Of a DNA stretch of 64,000 nucleotides, positions 44,237 through 52,283 are shown piece by piece. A model generated the notes under the pieces. The model saw only the letters and a list, made by a program, of their open reading frames with translations, made no database searches and was not told where the DNA came from. The stretch's first letter is position 1. Every line of letters starts with the position of its first letter. The translations under genes were made by a program, and so were the position numbers. Location of the stretch: contig CAVFQD010000003.1 in assembly GCA_963624605.1 (NCBI GenBank), positions 1 through 64,000 on the forward strand, in the 5' to 3' direction. Origin of the DNA: Fimenecus sp963624605 (GTDB lineage: Bacteria; Bacillota; Clostridia; Oscillospirales; Acutalibacteraceae).

Positions 44237-44257
44237 ATTATTGCTTTTGTGTATAAT
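44229..44257 (+). promoter_or_regulatory. SigA-type promoter of the MNT/HEPN pair
   Basis: TTGATT (44229-44234), 17 bp, TATAAT (44252-44257). The -35 element overlaps the end of the GH31 gene. The MNT start is 35 bp beyond. Confidence 0.8.
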
Positions 44258-44291
44258 AAACATACAGATACTTCACGAAAGGAGCACCGTT

Positions 44292-44582
44292 ATGCCGACA
44301 AGAGCGGAAATTGAAAGCTCAATAAAGCAGTTACTTGCAAAATACAATGCCGAATACGCACTCCTTTTCGGCTCATACGCCCGTGGAGAGGAAACTCCCG
44401 ACTCCGATGTTGACCTGATTGTTTTCGGCGGAGACAAATTCAAAAAAACCGATATTTTTGCTTTCGCAGAGGATTTGCGAAGCATAACCGGCAAGGATGT
44501 TGACGCCTTTGAGATATGCGAAGTCGATAAGTCCTCACTTCTTTACGACAATGTTATGAGGGAGGGCATCAAAATAGCATGA
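44292..44582 (+). CDS. Minimal nucleotidyltransferase (MntA-like antitoxin)
   Basis: The 96-residue protein begins PTRAEIESSIKQLLAKY and has LLFGSYARGEETPDSDVDLIV, the GSx10DxD catalytic motif of minimal nucleotidyltransferases. MNT proteins pair with HEPN toxins and can neutralise them by adding AMP to the HEPN protein. ATG at 44292 follows GAAAGGAG; an upstream extension of the frame is not needed. Its stop overlaps the start of the HEPN reading frame by four bases, as is usual in these operons. All key residues are intact. Confidence 0.9.
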   Translation: MPTRAEIESSIKQLLAKYNAEYALLFGSYARGEETPDSDVDLIVFGGDKFKKTDIFAFAEDLRSITGKDVDAFEICEVDKSSLLYDNVMREGIKIA

Positions 44583-44913
44583 AGAAGTCTGATACGGAAC
44601 GGATTAAAAAGATTATTTCCACTTGGCAGGCTCTTAAATCCCAGATTTCACAGCACGGGATAACCCGTGAGCAGTTATTGAACGACGAATTTTCTCAATG
44701 GGCGGTTACACTCCGTTATACAATATCGGAGAACAGGTATATAAAATCAGTGATGAAACCAAGCAGGAAAATCCCGAAATAATATGGTCGGTGGTGTCCA
44801 GACTGCGCCACAGACTTGTTCACGATTACGAGGGGATAAATTGGTCGATTATCGTCGAAGTAATATTTGACGAAATGGACGATTTCGTTCACTCTGTGGA
44901 AAAGCTGATATAA
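44579..44913 (+). pseudogene. HEPN-domain (HepT-like) toxin gene split by a frameshift
   Basis: The N-terminal frame (from ATG 44579: KKSDTERIKKIISTWQALKS, to about 44710) and the C-terminal frame (LYNIGEQVYKISDET onward to 44913) together form one HepT-like protein of about 111 residues. Near 44708-44713 the frame changes by -1, equal to a missing base, at WAVT/PLYNIGE. The C-terminal part keeps the HEPN ribonuclease motif R-x4-H in LRHRLVHDYE. As read, the first frame ends early with an unrelated tail. An ATG at 44698 could restart the second frame. A sequencing error or programmed shift cannot be excluded. Confidence 0.8.
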
Positions 44914-44930
44914 TTATTCTCAACATTCAA

Positions 44931-44957
44931 GAGGCAGGAATTCCTGCCTCTTTTTTT
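44931..44957 (+). terminator. intrinsic terminator after the MNT/HEPN pair
   Basis: GAGGCAGGAA is followed directly by TTCCTGCCTC and seven Ts. A very strong hairpin. Confidence 0.92.
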
Positions 44958-45042
44958 GGTTGATATTCGGCAAAGAAGGCGAAAAATTGCACAAAAACAG
45001 CACCGCAAAATTAAGCATTGTTACAATTTTAACAAAGAACTG

Positions 45043-45071
45043 TTGAAGTGCAAAATTTACGGTGCTATAAT
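45043..45071 (+). promoter_or_regulatory. SigA-type promoter of the aconitase X operon
   Basis: TTGAAG (45043-45048), 17 bp, TATAAT (45066-45071). An A/T-rich stretch with TTACAATTTTAAC lies just upstream and could act as an UP element. Confidence 0.75.
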
Positions 45072-45124
45072 GCAGTTAAGGTACATACCTTTTACGGTAT
45101 TGCAGCTTATTATTTTGCGGAGGG

Positions 45125-45200
45125 ATTAGCGTGAAAAATCACGCTAATTAAATTATATTACCCTTGCGAAAAATCACGCTAATCATAATTATATTGCCCT
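45125..45200 (+). repeat. tandem ~36-bp imperfect repeat with hairpin
   Basis: GCGTGAAAAATCACGCTAAT (45129-45148) and GCGAAAAATCACGCTAAT (45166-45183) are each followed by an AATTATATT-(A/G)CCC block. The first copy forms a perfect stem ATTAGCGTGA/TCACGCTAAT with loop AAAA; the second has lost TG and cannot. Confidence 0.8.
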
Positions 45201-45235
45201 CAAAATTTGCCTTTGGCATAATTTTGAGATGGCAG

Positions 45236-45321
45236 AAATCACCATCACGCCTGTTCAGGCAACGCAGGTCAATCGGTGATTTTTAATAAACTATTTGTTG
45301 CCTGAAAGGCTATGGTGATTT
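45236..45321 (+). promoter_or_regulatory. competing hairpins at the aconitase X operon start
   Basis: AAATCACC (45236-45243) can pair with GGTGATTT (45275-45282), followed by Ts, as a terminator. Alternatively 45236-45263 pairs with 45297-45321: AAATCACCAT/ATGGTGATTT, GCCT/AGGC and TTCAGGCAAC/GTTGCCTGAA, about 24 bp with small bulges. The second form buries the GGTGA ribosome-binding site of the first gene. Confidence 0.65.
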
Positions 45322-45323
45322 TT

Positions 45324-47375
45324 ATGGAAAAACGACTTGAACCACTGTTTACCCCATGGAAAATCGGTAACTGTGAAATCAAGAACAGGATTGTGCTCAC
45401 AAGTATGGGCGGCACCGACCTTTTCGGCTGGATGGAAAACAACCATTTCGATAAGGACGGCGCTCGCTTCATTATGGAAGTGGCAAAGAACAATGCAGGT
45501 CTTGTAATGCCCGGATGTCAGCCGGTATATAACCCGATGTTCGGTCAATGGCTCTACAAGAACGAAAAAATGTACGATGACCTGAAAAAATGGATGCCCG
45601 AATTTCATAAAACGGGTGCAAAGCTCTTTGTTCAGCTCACGGCAGGCTTCGGCAGGTCTTTTACCGTCAGTGAAATGATGGAAAAGCTCTATACGAACAA
45701 GGTTTTGCGGGTTCTCAGCAAGCCGTTTATGGACCTTGACAAAATAACCGCTTCCGCAAGCCCGTCTCCCAACCGCTGGTCGGATAAAATTCCGTCGAGA
45801 GAGATGACAAAGGCTGAAATCAAGGAATTTGTGGACGCATTTGCGAAATGCTCCAAAATGCTCAAGGACGCAGGCGTTGACGGCGTAGAAATCCACGCAG
45901 TTCACGAGGGCTACCTTCTTGACCAGTTTACTCTCAAATATGTAAACAAGCGCACCGACGAATACGGCGGCAGCTTTGAAAACCGTTATCGCTTCCCCGT
46001 TGAAATAGTCAAGGCTATCAAGGAGGTTTGCGGCGACGACTTCCCCGTTTCACTGCGTTACAGCGTAATTTCAAAGACAAAGGGCTTCCGTCAGGGTGCT
46101 CTCCCGGGCGAGGACTATACCGAGGTCGGCAGAGATATGGAGGAGTCCGAAAAGGCTGCCAAATATCTTCAGGACGCAGGCTATGACTGCCTCAACTGCG
46201 ACAACGGTACATACGACGCCTGGTATTGGGCGCATCCTCCCGTATATATGCCCGAAAACTGTAACCTTGCGGATGTTGAGCACATAAAGAAATTTGTTGA
46301 CATTCCCGTTATCTGTGCGGGCAGACTTGACCCGAGGGTTGCCGCAGACTCAATAGCAGACGGCAAGCTTGACGGCGCGGGCTTTGCACGCCCGTTCCTT
46401 GCGGACACGCAATGGGTAACAAAGCTTATAAACGGCAAGGAAGAGGACATCCGTCCGTGTATTCTCTGCCACAACGGCTGCTTTAATATGTGCCACTACA
46501 AGGGCGTTCCGAACGACCAGGAGCTTTCGGACAGCTTACACCTTGCCCGCTGTGCGGTAAATGCCGAGACAATGCAGTGGGATAAGCATTACATCAAAAA
46601 GACAAGCTCGCCCAAGACTGTACATATAATCGGCGGCGGCATCGGCGGTATGGAAGCCGCAAGAGTGTTAAAGCTTCGCGGACACAACCCGATTATCCAC
46701 GAAAAGAGCGACAGGCTCGGCGGTGTGTTCATTCAGGCAAGCGCAGAGTCCTACAAGGGCAAGCTGCGTGATTTGCTCGAATGGTATCGCCGTCAGATGA
46801 AAGAGCTCGGTATTGACATAAGGCTCAACGACGAGGTTCACAACGCAAGAGAGTTCGGCGACTCGCCCGTAATTGTTGCGACAGGCGCCGTTCCCCGCCT
46901 GTTAAAGCGTGTACCCGGCTATGAAAAAATGATTGAGGCGTGCGATTATCTTTCGGGCGCAGAGGTCGGAAAGACCGTTGCGGTTATCGGCGGCGGACTC
47001 ACGGGCTGTGAGATAGCCTATGAGCTTGCATTGCAGGGCAAGGACCCGATTATCGTCGAAATGAAAGACGACCTTGTAAGCCAGAAAGGCGTTTGCCTTG
47101 CCAACTCCTCATATCTGCGAGAATGGTTCGCACTTAATAAGGTGCCGACATATCTTGAAACCGTTCTCAAAGAGGTTCGCGACGGCGAAATCGTATGCAC
47201 ACAAAAGGACGGCAAGGAAATCACGGTAAAATGCGACAGCGTAATCTCATGCGCAGGCTATATCCCCGCCCCTGTTGCGGGAAGCGAGAAAAACGAGCTT
47301 GTGGGCGACTGCCTCAATGTCGGAAATCTTCGCTCGGTTGTATGGCGCGCATATGAAGCGGCAATGAAAATTTAA
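45324..47375 (+). CDS. Old-yellow-enzyme-type NADH:flavin oxidoreductase with Fe-S and FAD/NAD domains
   Basis: This 683-residue protein has three parts: an OYE TIM barrel (~1-370; TPWKIGNCEIKNRIVLTSMG, VDGVEIHAVHEGYLLDQF, ENRYRFPVEIV, GAGFARPFLAD), a [4Fe-4S] site, CILCHNGCFNMCHY, with a further Cys in ARCAVN, and a C-terminal pyridine-nucleotide module (~430-683) with VHIIGGGIGGMEAARVL and VAVIGGGLTGCEIAYEL. This is the layout of 2,4-dienoyl-CoA reductase, 2-enoate reductase and BaiCD. It would reduce an activated C=C bond using NADH. ATG at 45324 uses GGTGA; an in-frame ATG at 45312 has poorer spacing. First gene of an operon with aconitase X. Confidence 0.9.
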   Translation: MEKRLEPLFTPWKIGNCEIKNRIVLTSMGGTDLFGWMENNHFDKDGARFIMEVAKNNAGLVMPGCQPVYNPMFGQWLYKNEKMYDDLKKWMPEFHKTGAKLFVQLTAGFGRSFTVSEMMEKLYTNKVLRVLSKPFMDLDKITASASPSPNRWSDKIPSREMTKAEIKEFVDAFAKCSKMLKDAGVDGVEIHAVHEGYLLDQFTLKYVNKRTDEYGGSFENRYRFPVEIVKAIKEVCGDDFPVSLRYSVISKTKGFRQGALPGEDYTEVGRDMEESEKAAKYLQDAGYDCLNCDNGTYDAWYWAHPPVYMPENCNLADVEHIKKFVDIPVICAGRLDPRVAADSIADGKLDGAGFARPFLADTQWVTKLINGKEEDIRPCILCHNGCFNMCHYKGVPNDQELSDSLHLARCAVNAETMQWDKHYIKKTSSPKTVHIIGGGIGGMEAARVLKLRGHNPIIHEKSDRLGGVFIQASAESYKGKLRDLLEWYRRQMKELGIDIRLNDEVHNAREFGDSPVIVATGAVPRLLKRVPGYEKMIEACDYLSGAEVGKTVAVIGGGLTGCEIAYELALQGKDPIIVEMKDDLVSQKGVCLANSSYLREWFALNKVPTYLETVLKEVRDGEIVCTQKDGKEITVKCDSVISCAGYIPAPVAGSEKNELVGDCLNVGNLRSVVWRAYEAAMKI

Positions 47376-47392
47376 CAAAGGGGGATATTTAT

Positions 47393-48682
47393 ATGGAACA
47401 CAAAATGAAGCTGACTTCCGAGCAGGAAGCTATTCTCAACGGCTCAAAGGGCGACACCATGGCTAAGGTTATGGAAACGCTTGTGCGCTACGGCGAGCTT
47501 TTCGGCGCAGATGAGATGGTGCCCGTTACAAGCAAGTACAACCATCTTGTTACCTCATTCGGTCTTAAAGCGCTTACACCCGTATACGACCTTATGGAAA
47601 AACTTATTTCGGCGGGTGCGGTATCGTCTCAGAAATTCTCTGCCGACCCCCGTCCGCTCGACAAAAATGTACCGTCAAGCCTTTTGCAGGACTTCGTTTT
47701 CAACAAGTTTATGTACACAAGACAGGACTACTATGAAAACCAGTTAAAGAAGCTCGGTCTTATGGACTCTGACGCATTCACCTGCACCTGCTATATGGAC
47801 GAAGTCGGCAACACACCGAATTACGGCGAGATACTGTCGTGGTCGGAGTCCTCGGCGGTCGTTTACGCAAACTCCGTACTCGGAGCACGCTGCAACAGGA
47901 ACTCGGGAATTATCGACCTTATGGGTTCGGTCGTAGGCTATGTCCCCTCTTTCGGACTTCTTAAAGACGAGGGCAGAAAAGCCGATTGGATAATTGAAAT
48001 AAAGACGACAAAGAAGCCCGAGGCACAGCTCCTCGGCTCCGCAATCGGTATGAAGGTTATGGAGGATGTCCCGTATATCAAGGGTCTTGACAAATTCCTC
48101 GGTGGGAAGCTTGACGACGCCGCAAAAACCTACTTAAAGGACTTCGGTGCGGCTACGGCGTCAAACGGTGCGGTAGGTCTTTACCATGTAGAGAACATCA
48201 CGCCCGAGGCGGTTAAGCTCTCCGACAGCCTTATAAAAGAAAACGCAAAGGTCTATGTTATTGACGACGCAGAGCTCAAAAGGGTTTATGACAGCTATCC
48301 GATTATATGGAAAAACAAGAATGCAAAGCCCAAGCTCTGCTTTATGGGCTGTCCGCATATGAGCCTTGAACAGCTTACCTCATGGACGGAAAAGGTCGAA
48401 GCCGCTCTCAAATCGGTAGGCAACCAAAAGGTTGTTATCCCCACGGTGTTCACGGCGGCGCCTGCGGTTCTCAAAAAGTTCAATTCGACGCCTTATGCGG
48501 AAAGGCTCAAACGCACGGGCGTTATCACAAGCTATATTTGTCCGCTTATGTATATGAACAATCCGTTGAGCACAAAGATGCCCGTTATAACCTCGAGCAA
48601 CAAGCTGCGTACATATACGAGCGCACGCTACTATACGGACGATGAAATTCTTACGGAAATCACGGGAGGAGGAAAAGCATAA
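47393..48682 (+). CDS. Aconitase X catalytic (large) subunit
   Basis: The 429-residue protein has LTSEQEAILNGSKGDTMAKVMETLVRYGELFGA at the N-terminus, typical of AcnX (DUF521), then TCTCYMDEVGNTPNYGEILSW, SSAVVYANSVLGARCNRNSG and VVGYVPSFGLL with conserved cysteines, and IVFMGCPHMS-like CFMGCPHMSLEQL. In bacteria, two-subunit AcnX enzymes of known function are cis-3-hydroxy-L-proline dehydratases; archaeal forms dehydrate phosphomevalonate. AAGGGGG precedes the ATG. The small-subunit gene follows with a one-base overlap. Substrate here is unproven. Confidence 0.92.
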   Translation: MEHKMKLTSEQEAILNGSKGDTMAKVMETLVRYGELFGADEMVPVTSKYNHLVTSFGLKALTPVYDLMEKLISAGAVSSQKFSADPRPLDKNVPSSLLQDFVFNKFMYTRQDYYENQLKKLGLMDSDAFTCTCYMDEVGNTPNYGEILSWSESSAVVYANSVLGARCNRNSGIIDLMGSVVGYVPSFGLLKDEGRKADWIIEIKTTKKPEAQLLGSAIGMKVMEDVPYIKGLDKFLGGKLDDAAKTYLKDFGAATASNGAVGLYHVENITPEAVKLSDSLIKENAKVYVIDDAELKRVYDSYPIIWKNKNAKPKLCFMGCPHMSLEQLTSWTEKVEAALKSVGNQKVVIPTVFTAAPAVLKKFNSTPYAERLKRTGVITSYICPLMYMNNPLSTKMPVITSSNKLRTYTSARYYTDDEILTEITGGGKA

Positions 48683-49125
48683 TGAAAACTTTCAAAGGCA
48701 GAGTGGTGTCGCCGGGAAATGTTACGGCAGACGCACTTGTATCTCACGGCGGACTCAATACGCTCGCTTCTTTCCAGAAAGCCTTGCAGTTCGGCGATAA
48801 AAAAGCCACCTGCGGCGACCAGAACAACAAGGACCTCTACGGCAAGGAAATGCTCGGCAAGGCACTGTGTCTTCCGAGGACAATCGGCTCGACTACGGGC
48901 GGACTTGTGCTTTACTGCGCTTGCTCCATGGGTCGTCAACCCGCTTGTATGCTTTTTTCAGAGCCCATAGACTCGCTTGCGGCGGCGGGAGCAATTCTCT
49001 CGGATGTATGGCTTGACGGCACGCCTATGCCCGTTATAGACAGCCTCGGAGAAGAATTTCTCGATTTCGTCAAGGACGGAATGAAAATAACCGTAAAAGA
49101 CGACGGCACGGTCGAAGTGTCATAA
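48682..49125 (+). CDS. Aconitase X swivel (small) subunit
   Basis: The 147-residue protein matches the AcnX small subunit (DUF126): GRVVSPGNVTADALVSHGGLN at the start, LCLPRTIGSTTGGLVLYCAC in the middle, where the serine of GSTTGG aligns with the catalytic-serine region, and a C-terminal hairpin, KITVKDDGTVEV. It forms a heterodimer with the large subunit. GGAGG lies nine bases before the ATG. The operon ends shortly after at the hairpin 49142-49187, which is shared with lysR. Confidence 0.92.
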   Translation: MKTFKGRVVSPGNVTADALVSHGGLNTLASFQKALQFGDKKATCGDQNNKDLYGKEMLGKALCLPRTIGSTTGGLVLYCACSMGRQPACMLFSEPIDSLAAAGAILSDVWLDGTPMPVIDSLGEEFLDFVKDGMKITVKDDGTVEVS

Positions 49126-49141
49126 AATCCATATATAAAGC

Positions 49142-49187
49142 AAAGGACTTTCAAGGTGGAAATTTTCGCCTCGAAAGTCCTTTTTTT
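49142..49187. terminator. bidirectional intrinsic terminator
   Basis: AAAGGACTTTC pairs with GAAAGTCCTTT, followed by a run of Ts (49181-49187) into which the stop codon of the convergent lysR gene falls. It ends the aconitase X operon and probably lysR. Confidence 0.85.
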
Positions 49188-50064
49188 ACATTGTAAAGCC
49201 GTCAAATATTTTTATATATTCGTTTCTGAAGTATTTGATATGCTTATCTTCGTTTCTGCAATACAATCCGTATTCAATATTTTTTGTGCCGCTTATGGGA
49301 ATACAGATAAGTTCGGCGTTTTCGGTAACCAAAAATCCGGGAAGCACCGCAATTCCGTATCCGCACTTTGCGAGCAAAAGGCTTTCCCTTTCGTTTTCAG
49401 CGACAATATCCGTATGGTCCTGTGCGTGGAGAGCCAAAAACTCCTGTAATTTATTTCCCTTTATAAACGGAAGGTTTTTAGGAGGGAGTGTTATCAGGCT
49501 TTCCTCGGTTAATTGACGCAACGATAATTGCCTTTCTTTTGCGAGCGGATGCGTCGGAAGCATCAGCGCGTAGCTTTCATACTCAAAAAGCTTTTTATAG
49601 GTTCCCTGATTTGATAAATCTCGGGTTGCTATTGCTATTTCAAGCTGTTGGTTCTCGTAAAGATTTTTCAAATCGTAGAAATCCTTCGCAATAATTTTCG
49701 GACGAACATAGGGAAAAAGATTTTTTATTTCTTTTAATATCGGCTCAATTTTTTCAAATTCATTTTCACTCATACAACCGATGCGGAAGATAACGGTCTC
49801 CGACTGCGTATTGCTCTGAAAACGGGACTTCGCGTCCTCCATTTTCATATAAATGTCTTTGGCGTCATAGTAAAACTTTTCGCCCTGCTCGGTCAGCTTA
49901 ACTATGCGTGAATTCCTGTAAAAAAGACGAACGCCTATTTCCTCCTCCAAATTCTTAATATGATGCGTAACCGTCGGCACGGACAGGAATAACGCTTCCG
50001 CAGCCTTTGTAAAATTAAGCCTTTCCGCCGTATAGATAAAACATTCAAGCTGTTGCGAGGTCAT
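49186..50064 (-). CDS. LysR family transcriptional regulator
   Basis: This is 292 residues from the ATG at 50064, which has GGAGG eight bases before it. There is an N-terminal winged helix, SQQLECFIYTAERLNFTKAAEALFLSVPTVTHHIKNLEEEIG, and RLFYRNSRIVKLTEQGEKFY, then a periplasmic-binding-type effector domain from ~residue 90. It is convergent with the aconitase X operon and divergent from the MATE exporter gene, so it may regulate either. A TTAG-N7-CTAA dyad of LysR type lies between the divergent promoters. Its effector is unknown. Confidence 0.92.
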   Translation of the reverse strand: MTSQQLECFIYTAERLNFTKAAEALFLSVPTVTHHIKNLEEEIGVRLFYRNSRIVKLTEQGEKFYYDAKDIYMKMEDAKSRFQSNTQSETVIFRIGCMSENEFEKIEPILKEIKNLFPYVRPKIIAKDFYDLKNLYENQQLEIAIATRDLSNQGTYKKLFEYESYALMLPTHPLAKERQLSLRQLTEESLITLPPKNLPFIKGNKLQEFLALHAQDHTDIVAENERESLLLAKCGYGIAVLPGFLVTENAELICIPISGTKNIEYGLYCRNEDKHIKYFRNEYIKIFDGFTM

Positions 50065-50095
50065 AACCGCATCCTCCCCGTATGCTTTTTGTTTT

Positions 50096-50124
50096 ATTAT
50101 AGTAAATTTTCGTATTTTTATCAA
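50096..50124 (-). promoter_or_regulatory. SigA-type promoter of lysR
   Basis: On the minus strand TTGATA (50124-50119), 17 bp, TATAAT (50101-50096). Confidence 0.8.
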
Positions 50125-50127
50125 GCA

Positions 50128-50142
50128 TTAGCTTTTATCTAA
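50128..50142. promoter_or_regulatory. LysR-type binding dyad
   Basis: TTAG-N7-CTAA lies just upstream of the lysR -35 element and 21 bp from the MATE promoter. It fits the T-N11-A rule of LysR sites and is suggestive only. Confidence 0.4.
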
Positions 50143-50162
50143 CGCCGTTTATTTATATGTAA

Positions 50163-50191
50163 TTCAACATTGCGGCATTATCTGCTATAAT
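50163..50191 (+). promoter_or_regulatory. SigA-type promoter of the MATE gene
   Basis: TTCAAC (50163-50168), 17 bp, TATAAT (50186-50191), 31 bp before the start codon. Confidence 0.7.
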
Positions 50192-50222
50192 CCTTTATGA
50201 ATAATACAAGGAAGTGAATTAT

Positions 50223-51575
50223 ATGAAAGAGCAGAAAATGGAGACAATGCCGATAAACAAGCTGTTACTTAATATGGCGGCACCGATGATTCTTTCAATG
50301 ATTATAGGAGCTCTTTACAATATTGTAGACAGTATTTTTGTGAGCAATTTCAGCGAGGACGCACTCACGGCAGTCTCACTTGCATTCCCGATTCAGAATA
50401 TTATAGTATCGCTCGGTACGGGCGTCGGTGTGGGCGTCAACGCCCTGCTTTCAAGAATGTTGGGAGAAAAGAAGCAGGAGGAGGTCAACAAAACAGCCGT
50501 AAACGGACTGATTTTAAGCGTGATTGTATATTTGTTTTTGCTTGTATTCGGCATTTTCGGTATAAGGTGGTTTTATAAAATACAAACCGACAACGCAGAA
50601 ATATGCGATATGGGATATGATTACCTGTCTGTTATCTGCATATTTTCATTCGGTCAGATAATTCAACTTGTGCTTGAAAAGCTGTTGCAGTCAACGGGAC
50701 GAACCTCGTTTACTATGATAACCCAGATAGTCGGCGCGGTAATAAACATTATACTCGACCCCATCCTCATTTTCGGATATTTGGGCTTCCCGTCAATGGG
50801 CACAAAGGGTGCGGCTGTCGCAACGGTAATCGGTCAAATAGCGGCTATGCTTCTCGGAGTAGTCTTCAACCTGAAATTCAATAAAGATATACAATTTTCA
50901 TTCAGACACATAAGACTTGAAAAATTCTATGTAAAAAATATCTGCCGTGTGGGAATTCCCGCAGGCATCACTTTGCTTATAAGCAGCATAATGTCGTTCG
51001 GCATCAACAAAATACTGCTCGAATTTTCCACAACCGCCACGGCTGTATTCGGCGCTTATTTCAAGCTGTACACCTTTGTATCGATGGCGGCATTCGGCTT
51101 GAACACGGCTTTGTTGTCCATTGTCGCATATAACCTCGGATGCAGGCAATATAAAAGAATAAACGATTGCATCAAATTAAGCGGCTTGTACTCCGCTTTA
51201 ATCGGAATAATAGGTTTGGTTCTTTTACAGGCGTTCCCGAAAAGGATTATGCAGGCGTTTAACGCTTCAAGCACCATGAGCTCTATGGGAATAACTGCAT
51301 TGAGAATAACAAGTCTTAGCTTCGTTTTTGCCTGCGTTTCCATTATGGTTTGCTATGCTCTGCAGGGACTTTCTGTCGGTACGCCGAGTATGATTGTTTC
51401 CGCAGCGAGACAGGTTGTTATTCTTTTACCGATAGCATATTTTTTAGGAAAGGCAATGGGTGTTACGGGCGTTTGGTGGGCATTTCCCATCACAGAGCTT
51501 ATTGTTATGATAATGGCTGTTATAATTCTCAAACGCACAATCATCAAGCTCACGCCGTCAAAGCAGGAATTATAA
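50223..51575 (+). CDS. MATE family efflux transporter
   Basis: This is 450 residues with twelve hydrophobic segments in two related halves. NKLLLNMAAPMILSMIIGALYNIVDSIFVSNF and GTGVGVGVNALLSRMLGEKK are the usual MATE opening, and ITLLISSIMSFGINKILLEF opens the second half. It exports cationic drugs or metabolites using a Na+ or H+ gradient. ATG at 50223 follows AAGGA at ten bases. It is divergent from lysR and could be its target. A bidirectional terminator follows. Confidence 0.92.
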   Translation: MKEQKMETMPINKLLLNMAAPMILSMIIGALYNIVDSIFVSNFSEDALTAVSLAFPIQNIIVSLGTGVGVGVNALLSRMLGEKKQEEVNKTAVNGLILSVIVYLFLLVFGIFGIRWFYKIQTDNAEICDMGYDYLSVICIFSFGQIIQLVLEKLLQSTGRTSFTMITQIVGAVINIILDPILIFGYLGFPSMGTKGAAVATVIGQIAAMLLGVVFNLKFNKDIQFSFRHIRLEKFYVKNICRVGIPAGITLLISSIMSFGINKILLEFSTTATAVFGAYFKLYTFVSMAAFGLNTALLSIVAYNLGCRQYKRINDCIKLSGLYSALIGIIGLVLLQAFPKRIMQAFNASSTMSSMGITALRITSLSFVFACVSIMVCYALQGLSVGTPSMIVSAARQVVILLPIAYFLGKAMGVTGVWWAFPITELIVMIMAVIILKRTIIKLTPSKQEL

Positions 51576-51607
51576 ATTAGTTAAAGCTGTTTGTCAAAAC
51601 GACAAAA

Positions 51608-51639
51608 AACTGTCCGGATAAAAGCCTGTCCGGACAGTT
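51608..51639. terminator. bidirectional intrinsic terminator
   Basis: AACTGTCCGGA pairs with TCCGGACAGTT. TTTTTTGTC follows on the minus strand and TTATTATTTTATT on the plus strand. It separates the MATE gene and queH. Confidence 0.87.
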
Positions 51640-51655
51640 ATTATTTTATTCGGTT

Positions 51656-52282
51656 TTACTCATTGGCATTTTCATCCTCAAACCACATTGAGAACTTACA
51701 GCCGCAATAGTTTTGCCTGTAAAGCCCGAACTGCCTTGACAGCTCGGTGGAGCGCTTATATCCCTCTTTTTTCTTGAAATCGGACGGAAGATACCGCACG
51801 CCGTACTCCTCGGCAAGCTTCATACCGATGCCGTTTATCAGATAAGCGTTCTTATGAGGGCTTACGGTAAGCGTGGTACAAAAATAATCCGCCCCGATTT
51901 CCTTTGCCTTCCTCGCCGTCTCACGAAGTCTTATTATAAAGCACCAGGCGCATCTTGCTCCGCCCTCTTTTTCGTTTTCAAGCCCTTTTACAAAGTCGAA
52001 GAACTCGGCTTGGTCATACTTTGCCGCAATACGCTCTATTCCGCTGCCGAAATCGCCGGAAAGCAGCTTATCAAACTGCTCAAGGCGTTTCTTATACTCC
52101 GCTTCCGGATAGATATTCGGGTTGTAGAAATATATCTTTACTCTGAAATGCTCCCTGAGCCGCTCGATTACGGCGCTTGAGCACGGGGCGCAGCAGCACT
52201 GAAGCAGGAGCACAGGTTTTTCGCCTGTGCTCCCGATTTTTTCAAACTCATTTTCCATTAAAAGCTGAAAATTTGGTTTCAT
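51656..52282 (-). CDS. queH: Epoxyqueuosine reductase QueH (DUF208)
   Basis: This is 208 residues from the ATG at 52282; a longer open frame exists, but the family begins near KPNFQLLMENEFEK. It has LLLQCCCAPCSS near residue 25 and YCGCKFSM near the end, which supply the cysteines for the Fe-S clusters, and NPNIYPEAEYKKRLEQF between them. QueH reduces epoxyqueuosine in tRNA to queuosine, independently of cobalamin (QueG). It is coupled to the upstream membrane protein: the stop of that gene overlaps this start region. Confidence 0.93.
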   Translation of the reverse strand: MKPNFQLLMENEFEKIGSTGEKPVLLLQCCCAPCSSAVIERLREHFRVKIYFYNPNIYPEAEYKKRLEQFDKLLSGDFGSGIERIAAKYDQAEFFDFVKGLENEKEGGARCAWCFIIRLRETARKAKEIGADYFCTTLTVSPHKNAYLINGIGMKLAEEYGVRYLPSDFKKKEGYKRSTELSRQFGLYRQNYCGCKFSMWFEDENANE

Positions 52283-52283
52283 C

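Larger units (their letters stand above)
44958..45323 (+). promoter_or_regulatory. Non-coding leader region of the aconitase X operon
   Basis: About 365 bp without a credible gene. It holds a promoter (45043-45071), a palindrome AAGGTA-CA-TACCTT (45078-45091) just after the expected transcription start, a tandem repeat with a ten-bp hairpin (45125-45200), a second hairpin (45199-45228) and two mutually exclusive large hairpins (45236-45321) that reach the ribosome-binding site. The transcript leader would be about 245 nt. I do not recognise a known riboswitch class. Confidence 0.6.

Noticed and set aside
45129..45183. Possible short CRISPR array
   Set aside because: Only two imperfect copies with similar intervening sequence and no cas genes; better seen as a tandem duplication.
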